Numbered from the stretch's first letter, positions 24,189-33,768 are shown. The stretch is 64,000 bases of DNA from Tenericutes bacterium HGW-Tenericutes-1 (GCA_002839155.1 PGXM01000001.1:124001-188000); one strand, 5' to 3'. Numbers and translations: made by a program. Notes: generated from the sequence alone by a model not told the origin.

Positions 24189-26585
24189 TTATTCAACCGT
24201 AATTTCAATAATCATTGGTTCGTGATGATCCGATGAGATAGTGACTTGCGCTTTTCCTAAGATACCGGTCGTTTTAACATAAACACCGATGGACCCCCCA
24301 ATGAGGGAAACAACTTTGGGGCCGATAACTTCAAGATGCTCTGTCGTATCAATTGAAATGACATCATTAGCATAGACTAAATCATTGCCATTTTCATCAA
24401 TCTTCTTAACAACAATTCGCGTAGCGTCATACGTCTCTTGATGTTTTAATAACGTATCATCTACTTTAACTTCTAAAAGAACCTCTTGGTTTGCGCCTTT
24501 CTTAACGGAGATAACACATTCATCATTGATGTAGCCTTCAAAAAGATAACTGCCGCCTTCTTTTCCCCAATCGCCGATATATCTTCCATAAAAGTCCATG
24601 GCTTCAGCCATTGTAATGCCGTGGAACACTCTTAAATCAAACATCCGAATACCATTGGCCAGTTTCGTCCATGGATTCGAAGAACTGACGGTATTTAAAA
24701 CTTTCTTAATGCGTTTTAGGGTTGGTTTCTTGTATTTCTTTTCATCTTCAAAAATTAAATTCCCGATATAATCATCGACGATGACAGGAGCAAAAGGAAC
24801 ATATTTATACGTATCCCAAGCAGAATAAAAATCATCGATAAAACGGCCATTTCGGTACACTTTAACATAATCGCAGTTCGTGAAAATAACCGTCGGTGGG
24901 ACCATTGATTGTGCATGGTCTCCCATAGTTAGATTCGTAGCGACGGTTAAGACGGGTTTTTTAGATTGTTGCGAAGCAAATACGCTCGCAGCGTATTTTG
25001 GTATTCTAAACATATCTAATACCCCATGGTAACAAATCCGGTCGCCACTGCCAAATTCGACATGGGTATTATAATCGTTCATGCACCAACCAATCGTACC
25101 ACTGATTAAATCGTTTTTAAAGTTAGCGTCAAGAACCGCTAAATGACGGAGTGCGTGAGCTCTTCTATTTTCATCATGATCGAATTTTTTAGTTGGGAAT
25201 ATGTGACCATTGTTTTCAGTGACTAAATAAGGTGCTAGCTTTCCAATAACGGTTCTGGGTTTCGTTAAACCAGGGTTATTACCGGTATGAGAAAAATCAT
25301 TATAGGTGTAGACATCTTCAATAAATTCACTCTTTTTGAAATTGCGGATTCCCCCTAATTGATGAAAATCATCGATTGATCGTGCAATTTCATTCGTTCT
25401 TGTGTAAAATTCATGGTCATCGGGCGATTCATTGATTCTAACGCCCCATAAAACGATGGACGGATGATTAAAATGATGGTTAATCATCACGGTTAAGTTT
25501 TGATAAGTCAATTCTTTAAAATGCTCATTGCCAATATATTGCCAGCCAGGGATTTCTTCTAATACAAGCAAACCTAGTTCATCACAACGGTTTAAGAAAT
25601 GGTCGCTTTGCATATAATGCGATGTTCTGACAATATTACAGCCTAATTCATTCTTAAGAATTTCAGCGTCTTTCTCCTGAATCCGTTTTGGCATGGCATA
25701 GCCAACATAAGGATAACTTTGATGACGATTTAGGCCGATTAATTTTATTTTTCGGTTATTTAATACAAATCCTTCTGTGGTAAATTCAGCGGTTCTAAAT
25801 CCAAAACGAGACGTAATTTTATCTAATTCTACGTCTTTAATTTTTAGGATGGCTTCAAACTGATATAGTTTTGGATTTTCAATATCCCAACGAGCAATTT
25901 CATCAACTTGTCCTTGAAAACGATGCGTTTTACCAAAATTAGCATGAACCGTATTTGATAATACTTTCTTACTTCCGTCATAGATATTAACTTCAATTGA
26001 GTAATCATCTAATTTGTCATCACTTAATGTTAAATCAACATCTATAACCATTGAATCTTCGGCTAAAGAAGGGGCTTCCAAAGTTCTAATATGAATATGT
26101 TCAATATAGAGTTTAGGTCTTATTTTTAATGAAACTTCACGGTATATACCGCCGTAGCAAAGATAATCAACGACGTTACCAAATGGCGGAATATCTTTGA
26201 TTTCATGAGAATCGACTTTAACAAATAAATGGTTAGGTGTGTCGTATGCGACAAGATCAGTAATCTCAACATCGAAAGGGGTAAATCCACCTTCATGAAA
26301 AGCTATTTTTTGTTCATTGAGATAGACTTCAGCAGTTGTCATAACCGCCCCAAAATTGAGGAATAACCGGTTGCCCTTTGCCTCTTCAGGAATTTGAAGA
26401 ACTTTCTTATAAGAAGATATGAATTGATAGTCTTTCTCGTTAAAATTATTATAAGGAAGTTCCATATTCGTATGAGGAATCATGACTTGATTAAAACCTT
26501 CTAAAGAAGCGTCGTTTTTAAGATAATCCTCATGATAATCAGGTTTGTAAAACCATTCATAATTTAAACCAATGTCTTTTCTCAT
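24189..26585 (-). CDS. Glycoside hydrolase family 2 beta-galactosidase
   Basis: 798 aa, cytoplasmic. The GH2 plan is visible: N-terminal jelly-roll (FNQVMIPHTNMELPY, VYLNEQKIAFHEGGFTPF), immunoglobulin-like domain, then a TIM barrel starting at LIGLNRHQSYPYVGYAMP. The acid/base Glu is in WGVRINESPDDHEFY and the predicted nucleophile Glu in YLVTENNGHIFPT; the intervening ILKNELGCNIVRTSHYMQS is typical. The C-terminal about 250 residues hold further beta domains. Its start overlaps the alpha-galactosidase stop by four bases (ATGA). The two enzymes together would remove alpha- and beta-linked galactose from oligosaccharides. No sugar transporter is adjacent. Beta-glucuronidase is an alternative specificity. 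Confidence 0.88.
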   Translation of the reverse strand: MRKDIGLNYEWFYKPDYHEDYLKNDASLEGFNQVMIPHTNMELPYNNFNEKDYQFISSYKKVLQIPEEAKGNRLFLNFGAVMTTAEVYLNEQKIAFHEGGFTPFDVEITDLVAYDTPNHLFVKVDSHEIKDIPPFGNVVDYLCYGGIYREVSLKIRPKLYIEHIHIRTLEAPSLAEDSMVIDVDLTLSDDKLDDYSIEVNIYDGSKKVLSNTVHANFGKTHRFQGQVDEIARWDIENPKLYQFEAILKIKDVELDKITSRFGFRTAEFTTEGFVLNNRKIKLIGLNRHQSYPYVGYAMPKRIQEKDAEILKNELGCNIVRTSHYMQSDHFLNRCDELGLLVLEEIPGWQYIGNEHFKELTYQNLTVMINHHFNHPSIVLWGVRINESPDDHEFYTRTNEIARSIDDFHQLGGIRNFKKSEFIEDVYTYNDFSHTGNNPGLTKPRTVIGKLAPYLVTENNGHIFPTKKFDHDENRRAHALRHLAVLDANFKNDLISGTIGWCMNDYNTHVEFGSGDRICYHGVLDMFRIPKYAASVFASQQSKKPVLTVATNLTMGDHAQSMVPPTVIFTNCDYVKVYRNGRFIDDFYSAWDTYKYVPFAPVIVDDYIGNLIFEDEKKYKKPTLKRIKKVLNTVSSSNPWTKLANGIRMFDLRVFHGITMAEAMDFYGRYIGDWGKEGGSYLFEGYINDECVISVKKGANQEVLLEVKVDDTLLKHQETYDATRIVVKKIDENGNDLVYANDVISIDTTEHLEVIGPKVVSLIGGSIGVYVKTTGILGKAQVTISSDHHEPMIIEITVE

Positions 26586-28945
26586 TGCTCATTTTCCTTT
26601 CTTTTTATGTGATATATTCTCGATCCGAAATCCCCCATTAGGCGGATTTCAGCATTATAGCCAGTTCCAATAAACGGTTGTTTCGGGATGAATCCATTCG
26701 CAAGTAAAACATCTCCAGGGATACTTAGATTATCTACTTCAATGGGCATCATATAGCGATTAGAAAGGAAATTAAAAAGTGCGCTATTCGCTGATATTTT
26801 GATGGGTAAAGCATGTTTTATTAAATCACCGAACAGTTTTAGATTCATAAATTGCGAACGATTTTTTATTTGATAAATGCCTTGTGATTCAAGCCCCTTA
26901 ATTTTAATTTTCTCGGTTGATCCATTGGGTTCAGATAAAAATTGATAAATCCCTACAAGACCTTCGTTTTGTTCATCATTTATCATCATCCAACGACATT
27001 GATTGGACTCATAAGGGTTTTGATTTCGATAAAGCGTTCCAAATTGGAATAATTGACGATGTTCTTTGTAATAAGCAATTTGATTTTTAATACATTTCAA
27101 TTCAAAAATTGATAATTTCGTTAAATCTAATTCATAACCTAAAAGCCCAAAAGCAGCGGTATTAAACCTTGTTTCGATGGGAGTGTTACGCAAGGTTTGA
27201 GCGTTCGGAGAATGACTCACATGTGCCCCCATGGTTGAAGGAGGATATACCATCGATGTTCCATATTGAATTTTGATTCTCTCAATGCCATCGGTGTTAT
27301 CAGAAGTCCATGTTTGAGGCATATAGTATAACATCCCTAAATCAAACCGATTTCCCCCACTTGCGCAAGATTCAAATAAAATGTGAGGAAATTTTTTTGT
27401 TAAATCAGATAATAATTGATACAGTCCTAAAACATAGCGATGAGATAATTCTCCTTGATTTTCAGAACTTAAGTTTTGGCTAAAAATATCAGAAAAGCTT
27501 CGGTTCATATCCCATTTGCAATAGTTGATATTTGCATTCTCAAACAAATCAGATAAAACTTTGAATAGATAACTTCTAACATCTTCTCTTGATAAATCAA
27601 GGACGAGTTGATTTCTGCCTAAACTAGCGTTTCTTAAAGGGTGAGTAATAGCCCATTCTGGATGAAGGCGGTATAGTTCACTGTCAGGATTCACCATTTC
27701 AGGTTCTACCCAAATACCAAAATCTAATCCAATTTTGTTAATCTTTTGAGCAAGGCCGCTAATGCCTGAAGGCAGTTTTTTTGTGTTAACAAACCAATCT
27801 CCTAATGAAGATTGATCATTATTTCGTTTTCCAAACCAGCCATCATCTAAAACAAAGAGCTCGATGCCGAGACTCTTCGCTTTTTTTGCTAGTTTTAAAA
27901 GTTTCTTTTCATTAAAATCAAAATAGGTTGCTTCCCAGTTGTTAATTAGAATCGGTCTTTCTTTACCTTGCCAATTCGGGGAAACAATGTGCTTATTGAC
28001 AAGCTCGTGAAAATTTTGGCTGAGTTTTGATAGTCCTTGATTAGAATAGGTTAATACTGCTTCTGGCGTAACAAATGATTGATTTGAGCCTAAATTCCAA
28101 TAAAAATCAAATGAATTGATACCCATCATAAACCGTAACATTCCATGAGGGTTGACTTCAGAGGATGCTTCAAAATTTCCGCTGTATATAAGAGAAAAGC
28201 CATAACATTCCCCCTGTTCTTCATTCGTGTTTTTTCGAATGAGACCGACAAAGGGATTGTGATCTGAGGATGAGACACCACGTTTACTATCGATTTTAAC
28301 AATTCCATAAGTTAAATCCCGGTGGTGGATATGTCTTTCGCGAATCCAAGCACCATCAAGTGTCATCATATCAAAAGCGTGTTCATCAAAATCAACTTGG
28401 ACACTAAGGGCTTTTTCTATCATGATTTTCTCATCATTTTTGTTGGTAATGACAGCTCGTCTTGTCAATATATCAATCTTATCAAAAACAGAATAGTAAA
28501 GATCTATCTGAATTTTGGCTATTTCATCATACAATGTTACCATTAAAGACTGACAATCATCCTCTTTGCCAAATGTTTCTGGCATTTCTTCAAAAGATGG
28601 TTTTTCATTCAAAATTTCGTGTCCAACATAATGAAAATCTGTTATTCTTGATCCGTCCGGCAAACGAAAATGAAACATGGGGTCACGAAAATCGCCCTTA
28701 CCATAAGTTGATAATTCAAGTTGAGCGAGATTTAAATTAAAAGTTCGATCGTTTTGATCATATATTACTTGAGATCCAACTTCAATATTATGTTTTGAAG
28801 TCAGAATTGATGAGTCTTCTACTGAGTTTATATGTGGACCATAATAAACATGAGAAAAATGTCCTGTTGGAAGGACACGCATTATATAACTAAAATGATT
28901 ACCAGAAAGATGGAATTGCTTAGTTTTTTCATCAAATTTTATCAT
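26582..28945 (-). CDS. Alpha-galactosidase, glycoside hydrolase family 36
   Basis: 787 aa, cytoplasmic. ATG at 28945 follows GGTGA; a TTG one codon upstream is also in frame. GH36 signatures are GHFSHVYYGPHI near the start, WEATYFDFNEKKLLKLAKKA and LFVLDDGWFGKRNND (about residues 340-370), WVEPEMVNPDSELYR, the nucleophile Asp in YCKWDMNRSF and the acid/base region ESCASGGNRFD, then WTSDNTD. These match enzymes that hydrolyse melibiose and raffinose-type sugars. It is the first gene of a two-gene operon with the beta-galactosidase and has its own promoter. Confidence 0.95.
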   Translation of the reverse strand: MIKFDEKTKQFHLSGNHFSYIMRVLPTGHFSHVYYGPHINSVEDSSILTSKHNIEVGSQVIYDQNDRTFNLNLAQLELSTYGKGDFRDPMFHFRLPDGSRITDFHYVGHEILNEKPSFEEMPETFGKEDDCQSLMVTLYDEIAKIQIDLYYSVFDKIDILTRRAVITNKNDEKIMIEKALSVQVDFDEHAFDMMTLDGAWIRERHIHHRDLTYGIVKIDSKRGVSSSDHNPFVGLIRKNTNEEQGECYGFSLIYSGNFEASSEVNPHGMLRFMMGINSFDFYWNLGSNQSFVTPEAVLTYSNQGLSKLSQNFHELVNKHIVSPNWQGKERPILINNWEATYFDFNEKKLLKLAKKAKSLGIELFVLDDGWFGKRNNDQSSLGDWFVNTKKLPSGISGLAQKINKIGLDFGIWVEPEMVNPDSELYRLHPEWAITHPLRNASLGRNQLVLDLSREDVRSYLFKVLSDLFENANINYCKWDMNRSFSDIFSQNLSSENQGELSHRYVLGLYQLLSDLTKKFPHILFESCASGGNRFDLGMLYYMPQTWTSDNTDGIERIKIQYGTSMVYPPSTMGAHVSHSPNAQTLRNTPIETRFNTAAFGLLGYELDLTKLSIFELKCIKNQIAYYKEHRQLFQFGTLYRNQNPYESNQCRWMMINDEQNEGLVGIYQFLSEPNGSTEKIKIKGLESQGIYQIKNRSQFMNLKLFGDLIKHALPIKISANSALFNFLSNRYMMPIEVDNLSIPGDVLLANGFIPKQPFIGTGYNAEIRLMGDFGSRIYHIKRKENEQ

Positions 28946-28975
28946 CAAATCACCGCATAAATAAAGACATCAAGA

Positions 28976-29004
28976 AAAATATTACTCTATAAACAAAATG
29001 ACAA
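28976..29004 (-). promoter_or_regulatory. Promoter of the galactosidase operon
   Basis: TTGTCA (29004-28999), 17-base spacer, TATTTT (28981-28976), 30 bases before the ATG. No clear catabolite-response element is visible. Confidence 0.5.
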
Positions 29005-29039
29005 ACGTATCGAAAAAACAATTAGTGATTTAGTACTTA

Positions 29040-29762
29040 TTAACGAGGATTCATTGAAGCGATTAAGTAGGATTTAAAATAAGGACGAATAACAAACCAT
29101 ACAAGAATAAAACCGTAAACAAATTGAAGCGTTACAGAAGCTACTAAGAGCCATGTAGGGCTGTAAGAGGATGAAGCTAAAATATTATCAATGATAACAC
29201 CCGATAAAAATGCGGGAGATATTAACATGACGTATTGTGAGTTAAGAGGAATTAATCCATTCGAATATAAAATAGCTGAAGCCGAGAAAACCAGAATATA
29301 AACAAGATAATTTAACGTAAGGGTGGATGATTTTTTACTAATAATAGTTAAGGACAAAGCAATAATGATGTGGATAATAACCCCTAATAGGTATGTCAAG
29401 AACAGTAAAAAATAGTTGGTTTCAAAGCCAGTAAATCTCATTACGATTGTAAAAGCAACGATTGGAATTAATTCAACGATAACAGCGGCAAAAATTTTAG
29501 CAAAAACAACCAAAATTGGTTTTAAAGTGCCACTAATTACTGGTAACAACGTTTCTTCTTCTCTACCGATAAACATCGAAATAGAAAAAATAATGACAGG
29601 CAAAATGAAAATATTAAAATAAATAAAATTAGACTGATCTAAATCCGGGAAAATTGCCATTGCCATGGCAAAAACAAACGTTAATATTGAAACGAGTAAC
29701 ACAATACGGTATTCATAAAGAAATTTTAAGTCATTTAGAACATATTTGAAGAAGTTTTTCAT
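29040..29762 (-). CDS. ABC-2-type membrane protein, partner of the TetR-ABC fusion
   Basis: 240 aa with six hydrophobic segments and no soluble domain. The ATG at 29762 overlaps the stop of the TetR-ABC gene (TGATG), so translation is coupled. The pattern is a cytoplasmic N-terminus ending in LKFLYEYR, a first membrane segment, then a FIGREEETLLPVISGTLKP loop, which resembles the coupling loop of ABC-2 permeases that remodel or export lipids and peptides. It should assemble with the ATPase half of the neighbouring gene. Substrate is unknown. No strong terminator follows before the galactosidase promoter. Confidence 0.72.
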   Translation of the reverse strand: MKNFFKYVLNDLKFLYEYRIVLLVSILTFVFAMAMAIFPDLDQSNFIYFNIFILPVIIFSISMFIGREEETLLPVISGTLKPILVVFAKIFAAVIVELIPIVAFTIVMRFTGFETNYFLLFLTYLLGVIIHIIIALSLTIISKKSSTLTLNYLVYILVFSASAILYSNGLIPLNSQYVMLISPAFLSGVIIDNILASSSYSPTWLLVASVTLQFVYGFILVWFVIRPYFKSYLIASMNPR

Positions 29763-31198
29763 CAAAGGTTCACCCCGGTTTCTAATTTGAATATTTCATC
29801 AGGAAGAATCGTTTTCGTTTTCATCGATATTATTTTATAATGATCAATTATTAACTTGAAAAATTCTGAATTAAAGTTCTCATTTGAGAAAGCAGCAATT
29901 TTAGTGTTGTATCCATCAATATATTCAATGATATGAGTTATTTTACCATATTTTTGATGAAGTTCATCTACTGTTTTGATATTTATCAAACGACCATTCG
30001 TTAAAAATGCAATTTTGTCAGAAAAAGAGATTACATTTTCAATATGAGCGGATGTCAATATAATTGTACTTCCTTCACTTCGGCACTTCAATAGATAATT
30101 AGTAATTAATCTAGATTCTAGGAGAGTGAAATTTTCGAATAAATCATCAATAATCATGATTTCTGTTGAAAATATTGATTGCATAACGAGTTCAATGATT
30201 TTCTGTTGTTTTGCGTTAAAACGTCCTATTCTTTTCTTCAAGTTTGGATTGATACCAAATTGATCAAAGAGATTGTTATTTTGCAAGTTAGTCATATCAC
30301 TATGATGAAATATGGAAACATTCCAAGATATAGAGCGTTTTAAATTGTATTTTTGTGAAAATAGTTTAAAATCATCAAAATATTCATTTGACTTGTCAAA
30401 ATTAACGACAATACCAGGCATATCCGACTGATTGATCCTTCCATTTAATAGTTTCATAATTGTCGTTTTCCCAGATTTTGATGGACCAACTATTGAAAAT
30501 ATTTCAGATTTATTAATAGATAAAGATATATTGTTGATTTCAAAATTAGATTTCGAATATAAATATTTAAGATTCGTCGCTGAAATAAATAATTCAGGCT
30601 TTTCTGGCTTAGATTTAAAAGAAATACCATCTAATAGATTATCAATTAACGAGTCAACAGATTCCTTTGTAAAACTGAAATCTAATATTGTAGGTAAATT
30701 GTAATAAGCAAATTTAAGTTGATTGATAAAAATTTGTTTTTTGTCCGATGAAATAAATACTTCTGATAAATAATTAAGTAGACTGTCACAAAAAACATCA
30801 ATAACTGTATTACCAATAATAGATTGAATATTTTTTCTAAAATCATCTGTTTCATTTCCAAAATACTTTAACAAATCAATATATAACTTATTTTCATGAT
30901 ATAAATCATACTGTGATTGAAATAAGACAGCAATATAAGACTTTAAATTCCCTTGATTAATTGAAAATGAGTTTAAACGTTCGATGTAATCAAATTGTTT
31001 TACTATAACGTCGGATAAGAGAGCTTGATATAAATCAAATTTATCCTCAAATCGATAGTAAAAGCTGCCTTTATTAAAATTGCTGCTTTTAATAATCTCA
31101 TTTAATGAAGCAAATTGAAATGGTTTCATTGAAAACTCACTCAAAGTAGCAGAATATAGAGCTGGATTAGACTTTAGGAAATATGTTTTATCTAACAT
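29762..31198 (-). CDS. TetR-type regulator fused to an ABC ATPase
   Basis: 478 aa. Residues about 13-60 form a TetR-type helix-turn-helix: ASLNEIIKSSNFNKGSFYYRF then EDKFDLYQALL aligns with the recognition helix and the KxDL segment. A helical ligand-domain-like part follows to about residue 192. From about 203 an ABC nucleotide-binding domain begins. Walker A is GPSKSGKT (238-245), the signature is degenerate (RFNAKQQ instead of LSGGQ), Walker B is IMIIDD (347-352, Asp in place of the catalytic Glu), and the switch is ILTSAH (H385). The C-terminus resembles the extension of ABC-2 ATPases. One continuous reading frame with no frameshift joins the two parts. The promoter carries an operator-like inverted repeat, suggesting self-regulation. 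ATP hydrolysis may be weak. Confidence 0.82.
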   Translation of the reverse strand: MLDKTYFLKSNPALYSATLSEFSMKPFQFASLNEIIKSSNFNKGSFYYRFEDKFDLYQALLSDVIVKQFDYIERLNSFSINQGNLKSYIAVLFQSQYDLYHENKLYIDLLKYFGNETDDFRKNIQSIIGNTVIDVFCDSLLNYLSEVFISSDKKQIFINQLKFAYYNLPTILDFSFTKESVDSLIDNLLDGISFKSKPEKPELFISATNLKYLYSKSNFEINNISLSINKSEIFSIVGPSKSGKTTIMKLLNGRINQSDMPGIVVNFDKSNEYFDDFKLFSQKYNLKRSISWNVSIFHHSDMTNLQNNNLFDQFGINPNLKKRIGRFNAKQQKIIELVMQSIFSTEIMIIDDLFENFTLLESRLITNYLLKCRSEGSTIILTSAHIENVISFSDKIAFLTNGRLINIKTVDELHQKYGKITHIIEYIDGYNTKIAAFSNENFNSEFFKLIIDHYKIISMKTKTILPDEIFKLETGVNL

Positions 31199-31216
31199 TT
31201 AATTGACCTCATTTAT

Positions 31217-31250
31217 ATTATACCAGTTGGTTTAGACTATATGGTATAAT
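31217..31250. promoter_or_regulatory. Candidate operator for the TetR-ABC protein
   Basis: Nine-base inverted repeat ATTATACCA / TGGTATAAT separated by 16 bases. The right arm overlaps the -10 and the left arm covers the start of the transcript, the position expected of a repressor site. Confidence 0.6.
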
Positions 31251-31277
31251 TATAAATACTTGCTTGAATTTTGTCAA
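31249..31277 (-). promoter_or_regulatory. Consensus promoter of the TetR-ABC operon
   Basis: TTGACA (31277-31272) and TATAAT (31254-31249) with exactly 17 bases between. A strong unregulated promoter is unlikely for a regulator, so repression is expected. Confidence 0.88.
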
Positions 31278-31292
31278 GTTGATTTAGACAAA

Positions 31293-31340
31293 TAAAAAAG
31301 GATGCTGTCTTATTGAGGTTAATCAACTTCAAACATCCTT
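31293..31340 (-). terminator. Terminator of the HAD/PAP2/YcxB-like operon
   Basis: Outer stem AAGGATG / CATCCTT with a long partly paired interior, then six T on the minus strand. Confidence 0.7.
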
Positions 31341-31355
31341 ATTTATGAAAATATA

Positions 31356-31850
31356 TTATTTAAATCTTCTGCCTAATTTCGCTAACAAGAATTCTTTTAA
31401 TTTTGCTAATTCAGTATCGTTTTCAAACTTATTCAAGTCCACAATGTGAGTCTTTTTGTTCACATCATATATAATGAAAAACTCTTTATTTACTTGAATT
31501 CTTACTACTTCTTCGTATCTTAGAATCTTTTCTTTGAGCCTTGATATTTCTATTGATTCTTCAGTAAATAAATAATGTTGTACTACAGGATTATCTACGA
31601 TTGGACTTCTCTTTAATGCTCTCATCGTTGTCAATTTTTGAATAACTACAGTCATTATAAAGTAACCTACTAAAATCCCTAGTAATATTAACCCGTTTTG
31701 CCAACTGTTGATTGAGAACATATAGATTGATAATGCTAATGTTACTAGAGCAATAATTAGGAAATTCTTTTTTAGAAAGTCAATTAGATAATACTTGTTA
31801 TATCTGAGAATTAAGTCTTTATCATATAATGTATGATTCTCTATATGCAT
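31356..31850 (-). CDS. YcxB-like membrane protein
   Basis: 164 aa. Two hydrophobic segments (about residues 29-47 and 52-71: NFLIIALVTLALSIYMF and GLILLGILVGYFIMTVV) are followed by a soluble about 90-residue domain with alternating strands (HYLFTEESIEISRLKEKIL, YEEVVRIQVNKEFFIIYD) ending in a helix. This is the layout of the YcxB-like family. Function is unknown; it is the last gene of the HAD-PAP2 operon, 23 bases after PAP2. Confidence 0.65.
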   Translation of the reverse strand: MHIENHTLYDKDLILRYNKYYLIDFLKKNFLIIALVTLALSIYMFSINSWQNGLILLGILVGYFIMTVVIQKLTTMRALKRSPIVDNPVVQHYLFTEESIEISRLKEKILRYEEVVRIQVNKEFFIIYDVNKKTHIVDLNKFENDTELAKLKEFLLAKLGRRFK

Positions 31851-31873
31851 TGTCTATACTCCTTTCATTATAA

Positions 31874-32830
31874 TTATAGATTAATATATTTAAATACTTT
31901 TGGATAAAGTCCAATTCCTATGAATACCATAGTAAAATATCTTAATGTATCAAATAATAAAGCTAATGAGGCGAGAAATAATTGTCCCTCTTCTAAATGT
32001 TCTGGATCGATAAATAATCCGAAAATCGCTTTTAATCCGATTCTAACAACCATAACTATTGCGACACCTAAAACAAAACGAATGATGTTCTTCCATAATA
32101 CCTTATGCTGCTCAAAATTAACATGCTTCTTTTCAAACCCGACACCGACAATAAATCCACATATTGTTCCTAACATGACGAGCGTTGATTCTAATTTGTC
32201 ATATAAATTTTCAGCATTACTCATTGTAGCGTTTGCTTGAATTGTAAATAATGTAATGATATAAAATATTAAGCCAAGCGCCAAAGCTCCGTATAAAACA
32301 TATTGGTAAACCTTGTTCGTTATTTCGTGTTTGCTAAAATATTTATAGCCAGCCCAAGATATTCCAACCCCAAGCAAGCCCCCAATGATGACATCGGACA
32401 AGAAATGAACGCCTAGATACATTCTGCTTATAGCGACCGCTACGATAATCACAATTGAAACAACCGTAAGCCATCTTTTCTTAAACCAAATCGCAACACT
32501 GCTAAATATACTTGCCGCTCCTTGTGTATGTCCACTTGGGAACGAATAGCCTCCGGCAGTTTGTTGTCTAATTGCAGCTACTCTACTATCAACGACATAA
32601 GGTCTTTCACGCATTACGAGTGTTTTAATGAATGCATTTAACACTAATGATATAAATACGGTTATTCCAATTTTTTCTGCGGTTTTTTTGTCATAACTCC
32701 AATACAAATAGCCTAATATCGCTATAATGACTAATTCTTCTCCAAACATCGTGATAAATTCAAATAACGAATCTAAGAAATCACTTCTAAAAGACTGTAA
32801 CCATAAAATAATCTCAATTTCAAAACCCAT
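31874..32830 (-). CDS. PAP2 family membrane phosphatase
   Basis: 318 aa with about eight hydrophobic segments. The three phosphatase motifs are complete: KTLVMRERP (KxxxxxxRP), PSGHTQGA (PSGH) and SRMYLGVHFLSDV (SRxxxxxHxxxD), giving the catalytic His pair. The usual type-2 phosphatidic acid phosphatase core is followed by about 150 extra residues with additional membrane segments. Likely substrates are phosphatidic acid, isoprenyl or other lipid phosphates at the outer membrane face. It follows the HAD phosphatase gene by 13 bases. Confidence 0.92.
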   Translation of the reverse strand: MGFEIEIILWLQSFRSDFLDSLFEFITMFGEELVIIAILGYLYWSYDKKTAEKIGITVFISLVLNAFIKTLVMRERPYVVDSRVAAIRQQTAGGYSFPSGHTQGAASIFSSVAIWFKKRWLTVVSIVIIVAVAISRMYLGVHFLSDVIIGGLLGVGISWAGYKYFSKHEITNKVYQYVLYGALALGLIFYIITLFTIQANATMSNAENLYDKLESTLVMLGTICGFIVGVGFEKKHVNFEQHKVLWKNIIRFVLGVAIVMVVRIGLKAIFGLFIDPEHLEEGQLFLASLALLFDTLRYFTMVFIGIGLYPKVFKYINL

Positions 32831-32843
32831 GGTAATATCCTTT

Positions 32844-33650
32844 CTATTTTATATATTTATCTAAAGCAACAGCTACACCATCAAAATCATGTGATAATGT
32901 AATATAATCAGCCGCAGCTATGACATCTGGTTTTGCATTTCCCATTGCGACACCTAATCCAGCATATTGAATCATCGTCATGTCATTTTCTTCATCGCCA
33001 AACGCAATAATCTCGTCTTTATTAATTTTCAACACTTTTGAAAGATGTTCAAGCGCATGACCTTTTGATCCTTCTTTATGAAATATTTCTAATAATTGGT
33101 CATTACTTTTAACAACAGAATAATTTTTTGAAATATATTCTGGAAGATTACTTTTAAAATGATCTAGTCGCTTTTTATCATGATAAAGAAGAATTTTATA
33201 TACATCTTCAATTTGATCATATTGATTCATGTCAATTTTAACAATTGCAGTATCATTCGACTGATGTGATGCCAATGACATTTCGATATCGTGAGATAAA
33301 AACAGTTTACTATCGCCAAACACATGAAATTTTAAATCCGTTTTCCCCATAGATTTAATGATGTTTTGAACATCATCTTTATGAAGGCTCATTTTCATTA
33401 ATACAGTGAAAGGATTAGTCCTTATTGTTAAAACCCCATTATAACAAATAAAATAGGCTTTGTGATAAGATAAAAGATTTAACGGTTCTGTCAATCTTAC
33501 GATTTCACCATATGTTCTGCCAGAAGCAATAACAATGATTTTGTCTAATGCCTTAAGTCGTTCGATTGTATTGATTGTTTTTTGACTTAAGACCGATCTT
33601 GAATTTAATAAAGTTCCATCTAAATCTGTTGCAATTATTTGATATGCCAT
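32844..33650 (-). CDS. HAD family phosphatase, Cof type
   Basis: 268 aa. Motif I is TDLDGTLLNS (nucleophile Asp), motif II is IVIASGRTYGEI, and the C-terminal motif III/IV is FGDEENDMTMIQYAGLGVAMGNA. The cap domain lies between. This is the IIB subfamily of cytosolic sugar-phosphate or nucleotide phosphatases; substrate cannot be predicted. It is the first gene of the HAD-PAP2-YcxB operon. Confidence 0.93.
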   Translation of the reverse strand: MAYQIIATDLDGTLLNSRSVLSQKTINTIERLKALDKIIVIASGRTYGEIVRLTEPLNLLSYHKAYFICYNGVLTIRTNPFTVLMKMSLHKDDVQNIIKSMGKTDLKFHVFGDSKLFLSHDIEMSLASHQSNDTAIVKIDMNQYDQIEDVYKILLYHDKKRLDHFKSNLPEYISKNYSVVKSNDQLLEIFHKEGSKGHALEHLSKVLKINKDEIIAFGDEENDMTMIQYAGLGVAMGNAKPDVIAAADYITLSHDFDGVAVALDKYIK

Positions 33651-33682
33651 GTTACACCAATCCCTAATAAATCATCTAGTTT

Positions 33683-33711
33683 ATTGTATCACTTAGTGAA
33701 TTAATTTACAA
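33683..33711 (-). promoter_or_regulatory. Promoter of the HAD/PAP2 operon
   Basis: TTGTAA (33711-33706), 17-base spacer, TACAAT (33688-33683). Confidence 0.55.
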
Positions 33712-33742
33712 TGCCAATAGCACTACTTAGCCCTTTATGAAA

Positions 33743-33768
33743 ATAAAAACCTGACATTAGTCAGGCTT
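33743..33768 (-). terminator. Terminator of the B12-binding/ABC operon
   Basis: Stem AGCCTGAC / GTCAGGTT with loop TAAT, then T-rich on the minus strand. Confidence 0.8.

Noticed and set aside
29762-31198. TetR and ABC halves joined by a sequencing frameshift
   Set aside because: The frame is continuous over 478 codons, no internal ribosome site or start is evident near the junction (about codon 195-205), and both halves keep good coding character.
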